A DNA stretch of 64,000 nt. It comes from Roseimaritima ulvae. GTDB lineage: Bacteria > Planctomycetota > Planctomycetia > Pirellulales > Pirellulaceae. Location of the stretch: assembly GCF_008065135.1 (NCBI RefSeq), contig NZ_CP042914.1:1054001-1118000 (forward strand). The letters are read 5' to 3'. This document shows positions 42,448 through 51,500 of this stretch, one piece after another. A model generated the notes under the pieces. The model was given only the letters and a program-made list of their open reading frames with translations, was not told the DNA's origin and did no database searches. The position numbers were made by a program, and so were the translations under genes. Numbering within the stretch: the stretch's first letter is position 1; each line of letters opens with the position of its first letter.

Positions 42448-42732
42448 GCAAACGATCTCATCCATGGCACGATATATCACCAGGTGGCGATGATCGACGA
42501 GGGCAAAGTCGGCCACAAGGTCATCAGTGTTGCGACCGCAGACGCAGAATTCAGTGGATTTACCGATCTGGAATCGCTATCGGCTCATCGATTAGAGATG
42601 GTGCGACGATTTTTTATCGACTACAAAACATTGGAAGAAAAGGAAGTCGAGGTGCAAGATTTTTCTTCTGGGAAACAGGCATTGGAGGTAATCGACAATG
42701 CCATTCGCAAATATGCTTCAGAAAAAAGATGA
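42448..42732 (+). pseudogene. ppa: C-terminal remnant of family I inorganic pyrophosphatase
   Basis: The open segment (usable start GTG 42484, 82 residues) matches the last ~80 residues of soluble family I pyrophosphatases: 'AMIDEGKVGHKVISVATADAEFSGFTDLESL' corresponds to the MTDEAGEDAK segment of E. coli Ppa, and 'EMVRRFFIDYKTLEEKEVEVQDF' to 'FFEHYKDLE...VEGW'. The residues equivalent to D97, K104, Y141 and K142 are kept; D102 has become Gly. The N-terminal two thirds with E20, K29, R43 and the DxDPxD motif are absent, and the ExoD gene ends just upstream, so the active site cannot form. It is a remnant or a repurposed small protein. Confidence 0.75.
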
Positions 42733-42963
42733 AATCGTCGTGGAACCAACAGCACGTCCATACGGCTCGACAATTCGTTTCAGCAGCAAGTTTCATTGAC
42801 CTGGGAAATTCCCCCATTGCAGGATTCGGGTATCGCTGATTGCTCGCCATGGGACAAACGCAACACTAACAAGGAAGCAACGAATCTCCTGTTGATTATC
42901 TAGCAGACGCATCCCGCCATTGAGTCGGCGTTGTCGACAAGAACTACGGAAGGATTTTGCCCA

Positions 42964-43269
42964 ATGAGTTTGGCTACTCTCCAGCGCCCTATCGTGCCCG
43001 ATTCGACATGGCCGCACCCATCAGTTACGGCAGCGAAGCGAAATTCAAACCCGGTGGAGGACGCCGCACACCAACAGCTTTGCAGCAGCGGGTATCGTCC
43101 TCTTTGTTGCGTAACGTGCTACGTCAATGGAACGACGGTGGAACTGTCGGGAACGTTGCCATCCTTCTTCATGAAGCAAATGGCACAAGAGGTTATTCGG
43201 CATGTCGTCGGCATTCACCGAATCGAAAATGGCATCGAAGTGGTTTACGGCAAAGAGCCTTTGGGATGA
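42964..43269 (+). CDS. BON-domain protein
   Basis: A protein of 101 residues from ATG 42964, with GGAAGG 10 bp upstream. The C-terminal 65 residues are a BON domain: 'QLCSSGYRPLCCVTCYVNGTTVELSGTLPSFFMKQMAQEVIRHVVGIHRIENGIEVV', with the two alternating helix-strand units and the conserved Gly of 'LSGTLP'. BON domains bind phospholipids or attach to envelopes and occur in osmotic-stress proteins. There is no signal peptide. It is in line with the other stress-type genes before it and the signalling genes after it. Confidence 0.82.
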   Translation: MSLATLQRPIVPDSTWPHPSVTAAKRNSNPVEDAAHQQLCSSGYRPLCCVTCYVNGTTVELSGTLPSFFMKQMAQEVIRHVVGIHRIENGIEVVYGKEPLG

Positions 43270-43593
43270 CGCAAGTTCGATTCAATACGTCCTGTCAGGT
43301 CTGTGCTCGCAGACGGTCGATGCCCGAGGATTTCTTGCAGTAAGGCCATTGAAACAGGCTTGACTCGGTACAGGTCAATTCCAGACCGCTCATTCCTGGC
43401 AGACCGATTCCCTCAACGATTGAACCGCGGATGGGAAATGGGAGGAATCCCCACTCCGCACAGCAACGCCGCGATGGCAACCGTTTTGACTTTTGCTATT
43501 CACCGGAGTTGGCGTCTAACCAAGTTCACCACGTCAACATACAATAAAACGGTTCTACCCTACCTACATGCACTCTTTCACATCGGGGCTCGC

Positions 43594-46500
43594 GTGACGA
43601 AGCAAGAGTCAAAGCCACCGTCGCCGCCCACGCATTTTCCCATTGTTGGTATCGGTTCATCGGCCGGTGGCTTCGACGCGATACGGCGACTGCTCGAAGC
43701 GATGCCAGATCATCCAGGCGTCGCCTTGGTCATTGTCCAGCATTTGGCACCGGACAAACCCAGCCTGGCTTCTGGGCTACTAGCTCGCTACACCAAAATG
43801 GACGTGCGGCAGGTTCATGATCAGTCAGTCGTTGAGCCGGATCATGTGTACGTGATTCCGCCGGGAAAACTCCTTAGCATCGCGGGGGGTAAGTTCCAAT
43901 TGACGCCAATGGAGGGCCCGCGTCATCCTCCTGTAAGTGTCGATTTTTTCTTCCGCGCATTGGCCAAGGACCAGCGGGAGTGTGCCGTTGGGGTGATCCT
44001 GTCGGGTACCGGCAGCGATGGCGCACTGGGCGTCAAAGCGATTAAGGAAGCGGGCGGACTGGTCCTGGTTCAAGAAGTGGACTCAGCCGAACACGGCGGC
44101 ATGCCCGAGCAGGCAATTCGTTCGGGTGTCGTCGATCAAGTGCTCGCCCCCGAAGCGATTCCCGAAGCTCTGATCCGGTTCGCCAATCATGACTACATCT
44201 GCGGCGATGCAGCCCTCCCCGAATTGGAAACCGACGCTAGCCGCTCAGGGGTTAGCCCCAGGCTGGCCGAGGTGGGGTCAGAGACCGACGAAACCGGGGC
44301 TAGCGCTGGGCCGGCTAATGATGCCGAGGCAGCGGGAGACAACTCCGATAAGGAGGTTGGGCTCGACGCTATCGTTAAGCTCTTGCGGACTAGTGGAAAT
44401 TCCGATTTTCGCGGCTACAAGGAGGCGACGCTGCTGCGTCGTACGCGCCGACGCATGTGCCTGCGTCACATTGACAAAGTGGAAGACTACCTTGCGTATT
44501 TGGAAGAAAGTCCCGCCGAAATCAAATCGTTGGCCGGCGACCTGCTGATTAGCGTCACCGACTTTTTCCGCGATCCCGATGCGTGGGATGATTTAGCCAA
44601 TCATGTCATTCCAGAAATTGTTGGAACGAAATCGGCTGATGAGGCCGTTCGAGTTTGGGTCGCCGGTTGCGCTACTGGCGAAGAGGCCTACACGATCGCG
44701 ATGTTGATGCAGGAAGAGATCGGCAAGCAGCAGAGGACAAGCCCTCTACAGATATTTGCTTCTGATATCGACAAACGAGCGCTCGACGAAGCACGCGCCG
44801 GCCAGTACCCGGTCAGTATCGTGGCCGATGTCTCGGCCGAGCGGATTCAGCGGTTCTTCAAATTGGAAGACGGCGATCTGCACTTTCAAGTCAACAAGTC
44901 ATTACGGGAAACCATTGTCTTCGCCGAGCAAAACATGCTTGCCGATCCACCGTTTTCCCACCTTGATTTGATCCTCTGTCGCAACGTCCTGATTTACTTA
45001 AAACCGGACATGCAACAGAAGCTAATTGGATTATTCCATTTTGCCCTGCGACAACATGGGTATCTGGTGCTGGGAACTGCCGAGACCGTCGGGCGGCAAG
45101 ACGATTTGTTTGAAACGCTGCATCAACGATCGCGGATCTACCGTGGTATTGGGCCGACACGTCACGACCACTTAGACATCCCGGTGACATCGGGATCGAG
45201 ACGGGAAATGAACGAATTCACCACGCTGGCCCCGTTTCGACGTGAGCAGCAAGTTTCGCATCTGGCGCAAGAGAAGCTTGTCGACATGATGGCACCTCAG
45301 GCCATTCTGGTGGATCGTCACTGGCGAATGCTTTACATCAGTGGCGACGTCAATCCATACATTCTGCATAGACCCGGCGTTCCTAACGAGAATTTGCTCA
45401 GCAAGGTGCGGGAAGGCTTGCGAAGTAAACTGCGTGGCGCGGTTCGCAAAGCATTGGCTGAAAAATCGAATGTCAGCGTTCGGTGCCGCGTGCACAGAGA
45501 AGGTACGATCTGTCTCGTCCGTGTCGAAGTTCGCTATGTCAGCGATCGGGCAAGCCAGGAAGCCTTCGCGCTGATCGTGTTTGACGAGTTGGAGAACAAT
45601 CACCCCACTCTCGTAAGCGACATCCACCGCTCCACGGGGGCCAGCGAAATCAAGGAAATGGATGTCGACGAAGATTCGATTATCCGTCAATTGGAAGACG
45701 AACTCGCGGCGACCAAGGACGATCTTCAAATCACCGTGGAGCAGTTTGAAGCTTCCAACGAAGAGTTCAAAGCCAGCAACGAAGAGGTGATGAGCATCAA
45801 TGAGGAATTGCAAAGCACAAACGAAGAATTGGAAACCAGCAAAGAGGAACTGCAATCGCTGAACGAGGAACTGTCAACGGTCAACTTGCAACTGGCTTCC
45901 AAGGTCGAAGAATTGGAGGTCAAGCATGCTGATCTGGAGAACTTGGTCTCGGCCACTGATATCGCCACGGTTTGCTTGGACACGGACTTTAAAATTCGTT
46001 GGTTCACACCGGCGGCAAGGCAATTCATTCGGATCCAGAAATCCGACATTGGCCGCCCGCTGGAGGATTTACAGCACGACTTCGACGCCAATGAACTGAA
46101 GGAAGAATACAAGAAGGTTATGCGGCGGTTAATTCCATTGGACAATGAGGTGGATTGCACCGACAGCCGCTCTTTCATCCGGCGAACGGTGCCCTATCGG
46201 GCCGACGACCATCGCATCGGCGGTGTTGTGATCACGATGGTGGAAATCAGCAAGCTGCGGCAACGCGAAACCCAATTGCGGGCTAGCGAAGGAAAATTGC
46301 TTTCCCTGACTAAGAATCTGGAGAGTCAAGTTCGAGAGCGGACGGAGCTGTTGGGCATTCTGCAACACGTGACGCGTCTCGCCAATGAAGCAACTTCGAT
46401 TGACGAAGCTTTGCAATCATCGCTTGCCAAAATCACCGAGTTCAATGGTTGGTGCGTTGGCCATGCGTGGCGGCTGGCCGATGACAGTTCAGCTGACGAT

Positions 46501-46773
46501 CCACAACTGGAAAGCTCCGGCATTTGGCATGTTTCGGCTGATGCCAAGAACAGCACTGCCAATGGAGAATTCCAAGAATTCCAGCGGATCACCGCTGGAA
46601 CACGATTCACCAAAGGCGACGGTCTCGTTGGCCGGCGATGCAATCGGGGCAGCCAGAATGGGGCAATGACATCTGCACTCAGCCTGATAGGTTTCGTCGC
46701 TCCATCGATGGATTGGTGCTTCACGCCGCGATCGCTATTCCGATCACAATCGGCAGTGAAGTCGTTGCCGTGA
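43594..46773 (+). CDS. CheB-CheR-PAS chimeric sensor protein (frameshifted N-terminal part)
   Basis: Start chosen at GTG 43594 ('VTKQESKPPSPPTHFPIVGIGSSAGGFDAIRRLL'); an ATG at 43474 is possible, and the preceding 43270-43593 interval contains no other gene. Domains: CheB methylesterase (about 15-200, 'GIGSSAGG' nucleophile, 'ILSGTGSDGALG'), low-complexity linker containing a DNA palindrome, CheR methyltransferase (about 265-530, 'VWVAGCATGEEAYTIAM', 'LILCRNVLIYL'), a PAS-like domain, a long Glu-rich coiled coil ('ASNEEFKASNEEVMSINEEL'), another PAS and the start of a GAF domain. At about 46635 a one-base loss shifts the frame, so the GAF and kinase domains lie in the next frame. Confidence 0.88.
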   Translation: MTKQESKPPSPPTHFPIVGIGSSAGGFDAIRRLLEAMPDHPGVALVIVQHLAPDKPSLASGLLARYTKMDVRQVHDQSVVEPDHVYVIPPGKLLSIAGGKFQLTPMEGPRHPPVSVDFFFRALAKDQRECAVGVILSGTGSDGALGVKAIKEAGGLVLVQEVDSAEHGGMPEQAIRSGVVDQVLAPEAIPEALIRFANHDYICGDAALPELETDASRSGVSPRLAEVGSETDETGASAGPANDAEAAGDNSDKEVGLDAIVKLLRTSGNSDFRGYKEATLLRRTRRRMCLRHIDKVEDYLAYLEESPAEIKSLAGDLLISVTDFFRDPDAWDDLANHVIPEIVGTKSADEAVRVWVAGCATGEEAYTIAMLMQEEIGKQQRTSPLQIFASDIDKRALDEARAGQYPVSIVADVSAERIQRFFKLEDGDLHFQVNKSLRETIVFAEQNMLADPPFSHLDLILCRNVLIYLKPDMQQKLIGLFHFALRQHGYLVLGTAETVGRQDDLFETLHQRSRIYRGIGPTRHDHLDIPVTSGSRREMNEFTTLAPFRREQQVSHLAQEKLVDMMAPQAILVDRHWRMLYISGDVNPYILHRPGVPNENLLSKVREGLRSKLRGAVRKALAEKSNVSVRCRVHREGTICLVRVEVRYVSDRASQEAFALIVFDELENNHPTLVSDIHRSTGASEIKEMDVDEDSIIRQLEDELAATKDDLQITVEQFEASNEEFKASNEEVMSINEELQSTNEELETSKEELQSLNEELSTVNLQLASKVEELEVKHADLENLVSATDIATVCLDTDFKIRWFTPAARQFIRIQKSDIGRPLEDLQHDFDANELKEEYKKVMRRLIPLDNEVDCTDSRSFIRRTVPYRADDHRIGGVVITMVEISKLRQRETQLRASEGKLLSLTKNLESQVRERTELLGILQHVTRLANEATSIDEALQSSLAKITEFNGWCVGHAWRLADDSSADDPQLESSGIWHVSADAKNSTANGEFQEFQRITAGTRFTKGDGLVGRRCNRGSQNGAMTSALSLIGFVAPSMDWCFTPRSLFRSQSAVKSLP
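44238..44317. repeat. Imperfect palindrome inside coding sequence
   Basis: 22-bp segments 44238-44259 (TAGCCGCTCAGGGGTTAGCC...) and 44296-44317 are inverted relatives (about 16 of 22 matching, both containing TAGCCCC). They encode the linker 'ASRSGVSPRLAEVGSETDETGASAGPAND' between the CheB and CheR domains. The style is that of the intergenic palindromes of this genome. Confidence 0.55.
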
Positions 46774-47516
46774 TGGAGTTCTTTTCCGTTCAAACGATCG
46801 AACCACAGCAGCGATTCTTGGAAATTCTTCCTGATATCGGAATTCAACTCGGTCACGCGATCGGCCGCAATCGCTTGCAAAGCATCGTCGCCAGCATTGC
46901 TGACGCAGAGCAACGTCGGATTGGGCGTGAATTACACGATGGGATTGCTCAGCAACTGACCGGTGGTGCCTTGATCGCTCAGTCGCTCAAACGCGCACTT
47001 CCCGAGACGATGCGGACGGAGATCGAAAGTATGAACCATCTGATTGAATTTTTGAATCAAACGCAAGACGATGTTCGCCACTTGTCCAGTGGCTTGCTGC
47101 CTGATCCCGTGCGCGCCGACGATCTGATTCCCGCCCTCCGCGGACTCGCAGCCACGACATGCCAACGGTTTGATATTCGCTGCAAAGTCGGCGAGGAAGG
47201 CATCGACGATTCCAAGATAGGCAATGACGTCACCGCCGATTTGATTTTTCAGATTGCTAGTGAAGCGGTCCACAACGCCATAAAGCACGCCGACGCGGAT
47301 AGCATTGAAATCCGAGTCGGTATGGAGGACACGTTTCGGTTGAGCGTGCATGACAACGGAAAAGGATTTGACACCAATCTTCACAAAGCGAATACCAACG
47401 GGCTTCGTATCATGCGATTCAGAGCCGAATCGGTGGGCGGAAGTCTGGAAATTGAATCGTCAACGGATCATGGAAGCGAAGTCTTATTAAACATCCCAGC
47501 ATCAGCGATGCGTTAA
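46638..47516 (+). CDS. GAF plus NarL-type histidine kinase (C-terminal part of split gene)
   Basis: The frame continues the protein interrupted at about 46635: 'MQSGQPEWGNDICTQPDRFRRSIDGLVLHAAIAIPITIGSEVVAVMEFFS' is the second half of the GAF domain whose first half ends in 'RITAGTRFTKGDGLVGR' in the other frame. The HisKA_3 dimerisation helix with the phospho-His is 'EQRRIGRELHDGIAQQLTGGAL', and the HATPase has 'QIASEAVHNAIKHADADSIEI' and 'LSVHDNGKGFD'. This class usually pairs with a LuxR/NarL-type regulator, and one follows 98 bp later. It is one functional gene only if the frameshift is a sequencing error or is bypassed. Confidence 0.85.
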   Translation: MQSGQPEWGNDICTQPDRFRRSIDGLVLHAAIAIPITIGSEVVAVMEFFSVQTIEPQQRFLEILPDIGIQLGHAIGRNRLQSIVASIADAEQRRIGRELHDGIAQQLTGGALIAQSLKRALPETMRTEIESMNHLIEFLNQTQDDVRHLSSGLLPDPVRADDLIPALRGLAATTCQRFDIRCKVGEEGIDDSKIGNDVTADLIFQIASEAVHNAIKHADADSIEIRVGMEDTFRLSVHDNGKGFDTNLHKANTNGLRIMRFRAESVGGSLEIESSTDHGSEVLLNIPASAMR

Positions 47517-47614
47517 TCGTTGCCGAACCACTCCGCCGGTTTTTGAATGACGTGCGATTGGCGGAGCGATCGGGCGACTATTTGCCAGCCCGGCAAAGGC
47601 AAGGACGAGGTACG

Positions 47615-48040
47615 ATGACAACCACCAGCACGCTTCGTAATCCGGCCCGCATCGCCGTGGTGGACGATCATGGCATTGTGCGGTTTGGTTACGCCCAGTT
47701 GATCAATCAAGAGCCTGCATTGGATGTCTGCGGAATGGCTGCCACCGAACAAGAGGGCTTGCAGATGCTCCGCGACCAGCGGCCTGACCTCGCTATCATC
47801 GACCTGTCGCTCGATGAAGGAGACGGATTGGACCTGATCAAATCGGTCATCTCCATCATCCCCGAAATGAAGATCCTGGTTATATCCGCGCACGACGAAA
47901 ACCTATTCGCACATCGCGTCTTGGCGGCCGGTGCGCTCGGTTTCATCACCAAGCGTAAGGCGCCAGAGAAACTAATTGACGGAATCCAGGCTCTCTTGCG
48001 AGGCGACTTTTTTTCAGTGAAGAGGTCACCAAGACGTTGA
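47615..48040 (+). CDS. NarL/LuxR-type response regulator, receiver part (frameshifted)
   Basis: From ATG 47615, preceded by AGGACGAGG. The receiver domain is intact: acidic pocket 'VVDDHG', phospho-Asp in 'LAIIDLSLDEGDG', Thr/Ser in 'ILVISAHDE', Lys in 'FITKRKAPEKLI'. The frame ends soon after, 'LLRGDFFSVKRSPRR', because a run of seven T at 48008-48014 lacks one T. With one more T the sequence would read 'GDFFFSEEVTKTLIRSRVGN' and continue into the DNA-binding part at 48037-48288. It is the expected partner of the kinase just upstream. Confidence 0.85.
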   Translation: MTTTSTLRNPARIAVVDDHGIVRFGYAQLINQEPALDVCGMAATEQEGLQMLRDQRPDLAIIDLSLDEGDGLDLIKSVISIIPEMKILVISAHDENLFAHRVLAAGALGFITKRKAPEKLIDGIQALLRGDFFSVKRSPRR

Positions 48041-48288
48041 TCCGCAGTCGTGTCGGCAACCGCCAGACCGCCGCCACGGTGGGCATCGCCTCTCTGACTA
48101 ATCGCGAGTTACAAGTATTGGAGCAAGTCGGCAAAGGACAAAGCACGCGACAAATAGCCGATGCGATGTATTTAAGCGTCAAAACAATCGAGCGTCACAA
48201 AGAGAACATCAAGCAAAAGCTCGCTATTGAAAACGCATCCCCGCTGGTCCAGCACGCAACCCAGTGGATACTCAGTCGCGGCTACTGA
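48037..48288 (+). CDS. LuxR-type DNA-binding domain (C-terminal part of split regulator)
   Basis: 83 residues containing the complete LuxR helix-turn-helix: 'LTNRELQVLEQVGKGQSTRQIADAMYLSVKTIERHKENIKQKL'. It overlaps the end of the receiver frame by 4 bp, and its sequence continues smoothly from the receiver if one base is added in the T7 run at 48008-48014. Either a frameshifted gene or, less likely, two proteins coupled by an ATGA overlap. Confidence 0.85.
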   Translation: MIRSRVGNRQTAATVGIASLTNRELQVLEQVGKGQSTRQIADAMYLSVKTIERHKENIKQKLAIENASPLVQHATQWILSRGY

Positions 48289-48554
48289 ATTGTCCATCAG
48301 CAGCCGCGACTGGCTCGGATAAATCGGTTGTACTCCTGGCTCATTCGAAGCGGCAAGTCATTTCAGGTCATCTCGACTTCGATTTCAAGATGCAGCAAGT
48401 TTTGTGCCGTTAGTCCGTCCTTTGCAGCAGTCGCTCCTTTCCGAACCGGGCAATCGGTCTGTATCCTTGGTAAAACGCTACCATCCCAATCACAGGCACC
48501 TTCACCTATATTCAGGAATGTGAAAATGTTTTCCATCACGAGGCGGGAGGAACG

Positions 48555-51500
48555 ATGAACCAACGGCGCGCTTCTGCGGACACCTCGACGGGTTTTCTGG
48601 TTGGCGATGGCGAAATGAGTCGACGGACGCGGGAGTTCGACTGGTCGAGCACGCCGGTAGGCCCCATCGACGACTGGCCCCAAGGATTAAAAACGGCCGT
48701 GCGGATCATGCTCGGCTCGCGTTATGCGATGTGGCTTGGCTGGGGACCAGAGTTAACGTTCTTTTATAACGATGCTTACGCGAAGATGACTCTTGGCCCT
48801 AAACATCCTGGGGCGTTGGGCAGACCGGCTGGCGCGGTTTGGTCAGAGATCTGGAATGAAGTCGGTCCGCGGGCCGAATCGGTGCTTCGGTCTGGAGAGG
48901 CGACTTGGGATGAAGGCCTGCTCTTATTCTTGGAACGCCGTGGTTTTCCCGAAGAGTCCTATCACACATTTTCCTATAGCCCATTGCCAGGCGACGGCGA
49001 TGAAGTGGGGGGGATGCTGTGTGTCGTCACTGAGGATACCGAACGCGTCATCGGCGAACGAAGGTTACAGACTTTGCGGGAGTTGGCAGCCCGCACGATT
49101 GACCAGGCGAAGTCCGTGGGCGAAGCCTGCCACAAAGCCAGCGAAATACTCGCCGACAATTCGGAAGATCTGCCGTTTTCGCTCATCTATCTATTGGGTA
49201 CGGATGGTCGCCATGCTCAACTGGCGGGCTCGTCCGGCGTCACGGCGAACATGCAAATCAGTTCGGCTACGGTACCTCTAAATCAGGGTGATGGTTCGTG
49301 GCCGCTGCACGACGTTGTCGAACAAGGAAACGCGATTGTCGTTGATGACCTAGCGCATCGATTCGGCGAGTTGAAAGTGGGGCCCTGGCCTGAAGTTCCC
49401 CAACAGGCGATGGTTTTGCCGTTGGCAACGCCGGGAAACTCGCAGCTAGCCGGTTTCCTGGTCGTCGGGGTGAGCTCTCGTTTGCCCTTTGATGACAGCT
49501 ATCGTGGGTTTTTCGATCTACTCGCCGGACAGATTGCCGCTACGGTTGCCAACGCGCGAGCCTACGAAGTCGAGCGGGAGCGGGCGGATGCTTTGGCGGA
49601 ACTCGATCGCGCAAAAACCGCTTTCTTCTCGAATGTCAGCCATGAGTTTCGCACGCCACTGACGCTGATGCTCGGGCCTATCGAGGACATGCTATCTCGA
49701 AGCTACACCGAGCTGTCTCCTTCTGCAAAAGGCCAGCTGGAGGTCGTCAACCGCAACGGGCTGCGACTGCTGCGGCTGGTAAACTCGCTGCTCGATTTTT
49801 CGCGTATCGAAGCGGGACGCGTCCATGCCGCTTTTGAGCCCACGAATCTTGCCGCCTTTACCCGTGAGCTCGCCAGCGTCTTTCGATCCGCTATCGAGCG
49901 AGCCGGACTGAAACTTGTGGTCCATTGTCCCGACATCAGAGAACCGGTTTATGTCGATCGCGAGATGTGGGAGAAAATTGTTCTCAATCTGCTTTCCAAC
50001 GCTTTCAAGTTTACTCTCGAAGGCGAGATTGTGATCACGCAGCGGCAGACCGGTGAAGTCGTCGAGCTGTGCGTTAGAGATACCGGGACAGGGATTCCGA
50101 GTGAGCAGATGCCGCAGTTGTTCGAGCGATTCCATCGCATCGAAAATTCACAGGGCCGAACCCACGAAGGTAGCGGAATCGGACTGGCATTGGTGCAGGA
50201 ACTGGTCAAGCTTCACGGAGGCACGATCGCAGCGGAGAGTAGCTTCGGTGAAGGTACTACCTTCACGATTAGGGTGCCGCTGGGGAAGAGCCATTTGCCT
50301 ACGGATCAGATTGGGGGCCGCAGCACTGCTGTTTCATCCGCAACCGGGCCGACTCCCTACGTTGAAGAAGCCCTTCGCTGGCTTCCGGATGAAACGTTGA
50401 CTGAACACGATACGTTGGAGAAAGTCTCATTGCAGGAACTGCAAGTTCCATCGGCTGTTGCAGCAGTTCCAGCGACGGACGACGACCGGCCGATGGTGCT
50501 AGTCGCTGACGACAACTCGGACATGCGACAATACGTTGTGCGGCTATTGTCAGAACGGTTTCGGGTCACCGCCGTGGCGGATGGTGAGTCGGCCTTGACG
50601 GAAGTGCGACGGCGACGGCCCGATTTGGTTCTGACGGATATTATGATGCCTCGTCTGGATGGCTTTGGCTTGCTCAAAGAACTCCGCGACGACCCACGCA
50701 CGTCCGACATGCCGGTCATTATGCTCTCGGCCCGCGCTGGCGAGGAGAGCCGCGTTGAAGGCGTGGAGGCAGGTGCCGACGATTACCTGGTGAAACCGTT
50801 TAGCGCTCGCGAACTGATAGCGCGAGTGGGTGCACATCTTCAGATGGCCCGCATGAGGCGTGAATCGGCGGAAAACCTGCGGCAGAGCGAAGTGCAGCTG
50901 CAAAAAGAACGCGACTTGCTGAGCGTGACCCTGGCGAGCATCGGCGATGCCGTTGTCACGACCGATACCGATAGCTGTGTCACCAACATGAACCCCGTCG
51001 CGGAAACGCTGACGGGTTGGACTTGCGAAGAAGCGCTTGGGCAGCCACTTGACCGTATTTTCCGAATCGTCAACGAGCAATCTCGAAAACCGGTTGAGAA
51101 TCCAGCCGAACGGGCTCTTCGTGAAGGCGTTGTCGTGGGGTTGGCGAATCATACCGTGTTAATCCGGAAAGATGGCCAGGAATGTCCCATCGACGATAGC
51201 GCGGCACCCATTCGCGGCGAAGACGGGACCATCGAGGGGGGCGTGCTGGTATTTCGCGATATCACAGAACGTCGAGAATCTGAAAAAGCGTTGCGTGAGA
51301 GCGAATCGTATTTTCGCACGATGGCCAACAACGCACCAACCATGCTCTGGGTTACGGAAGCCGACGGTTCCTGCTCTTTTCTTTCCCGAGGGTGGTACGA
51401 GTACACCGGCCAAACTGAAGAGGAGGGCCTCGGTGGATCAGGGTTTGGTTGGCTCGAGGCAGTGCATCCAGATGATCGTGATGAGTCGGGCCGCATCTTC

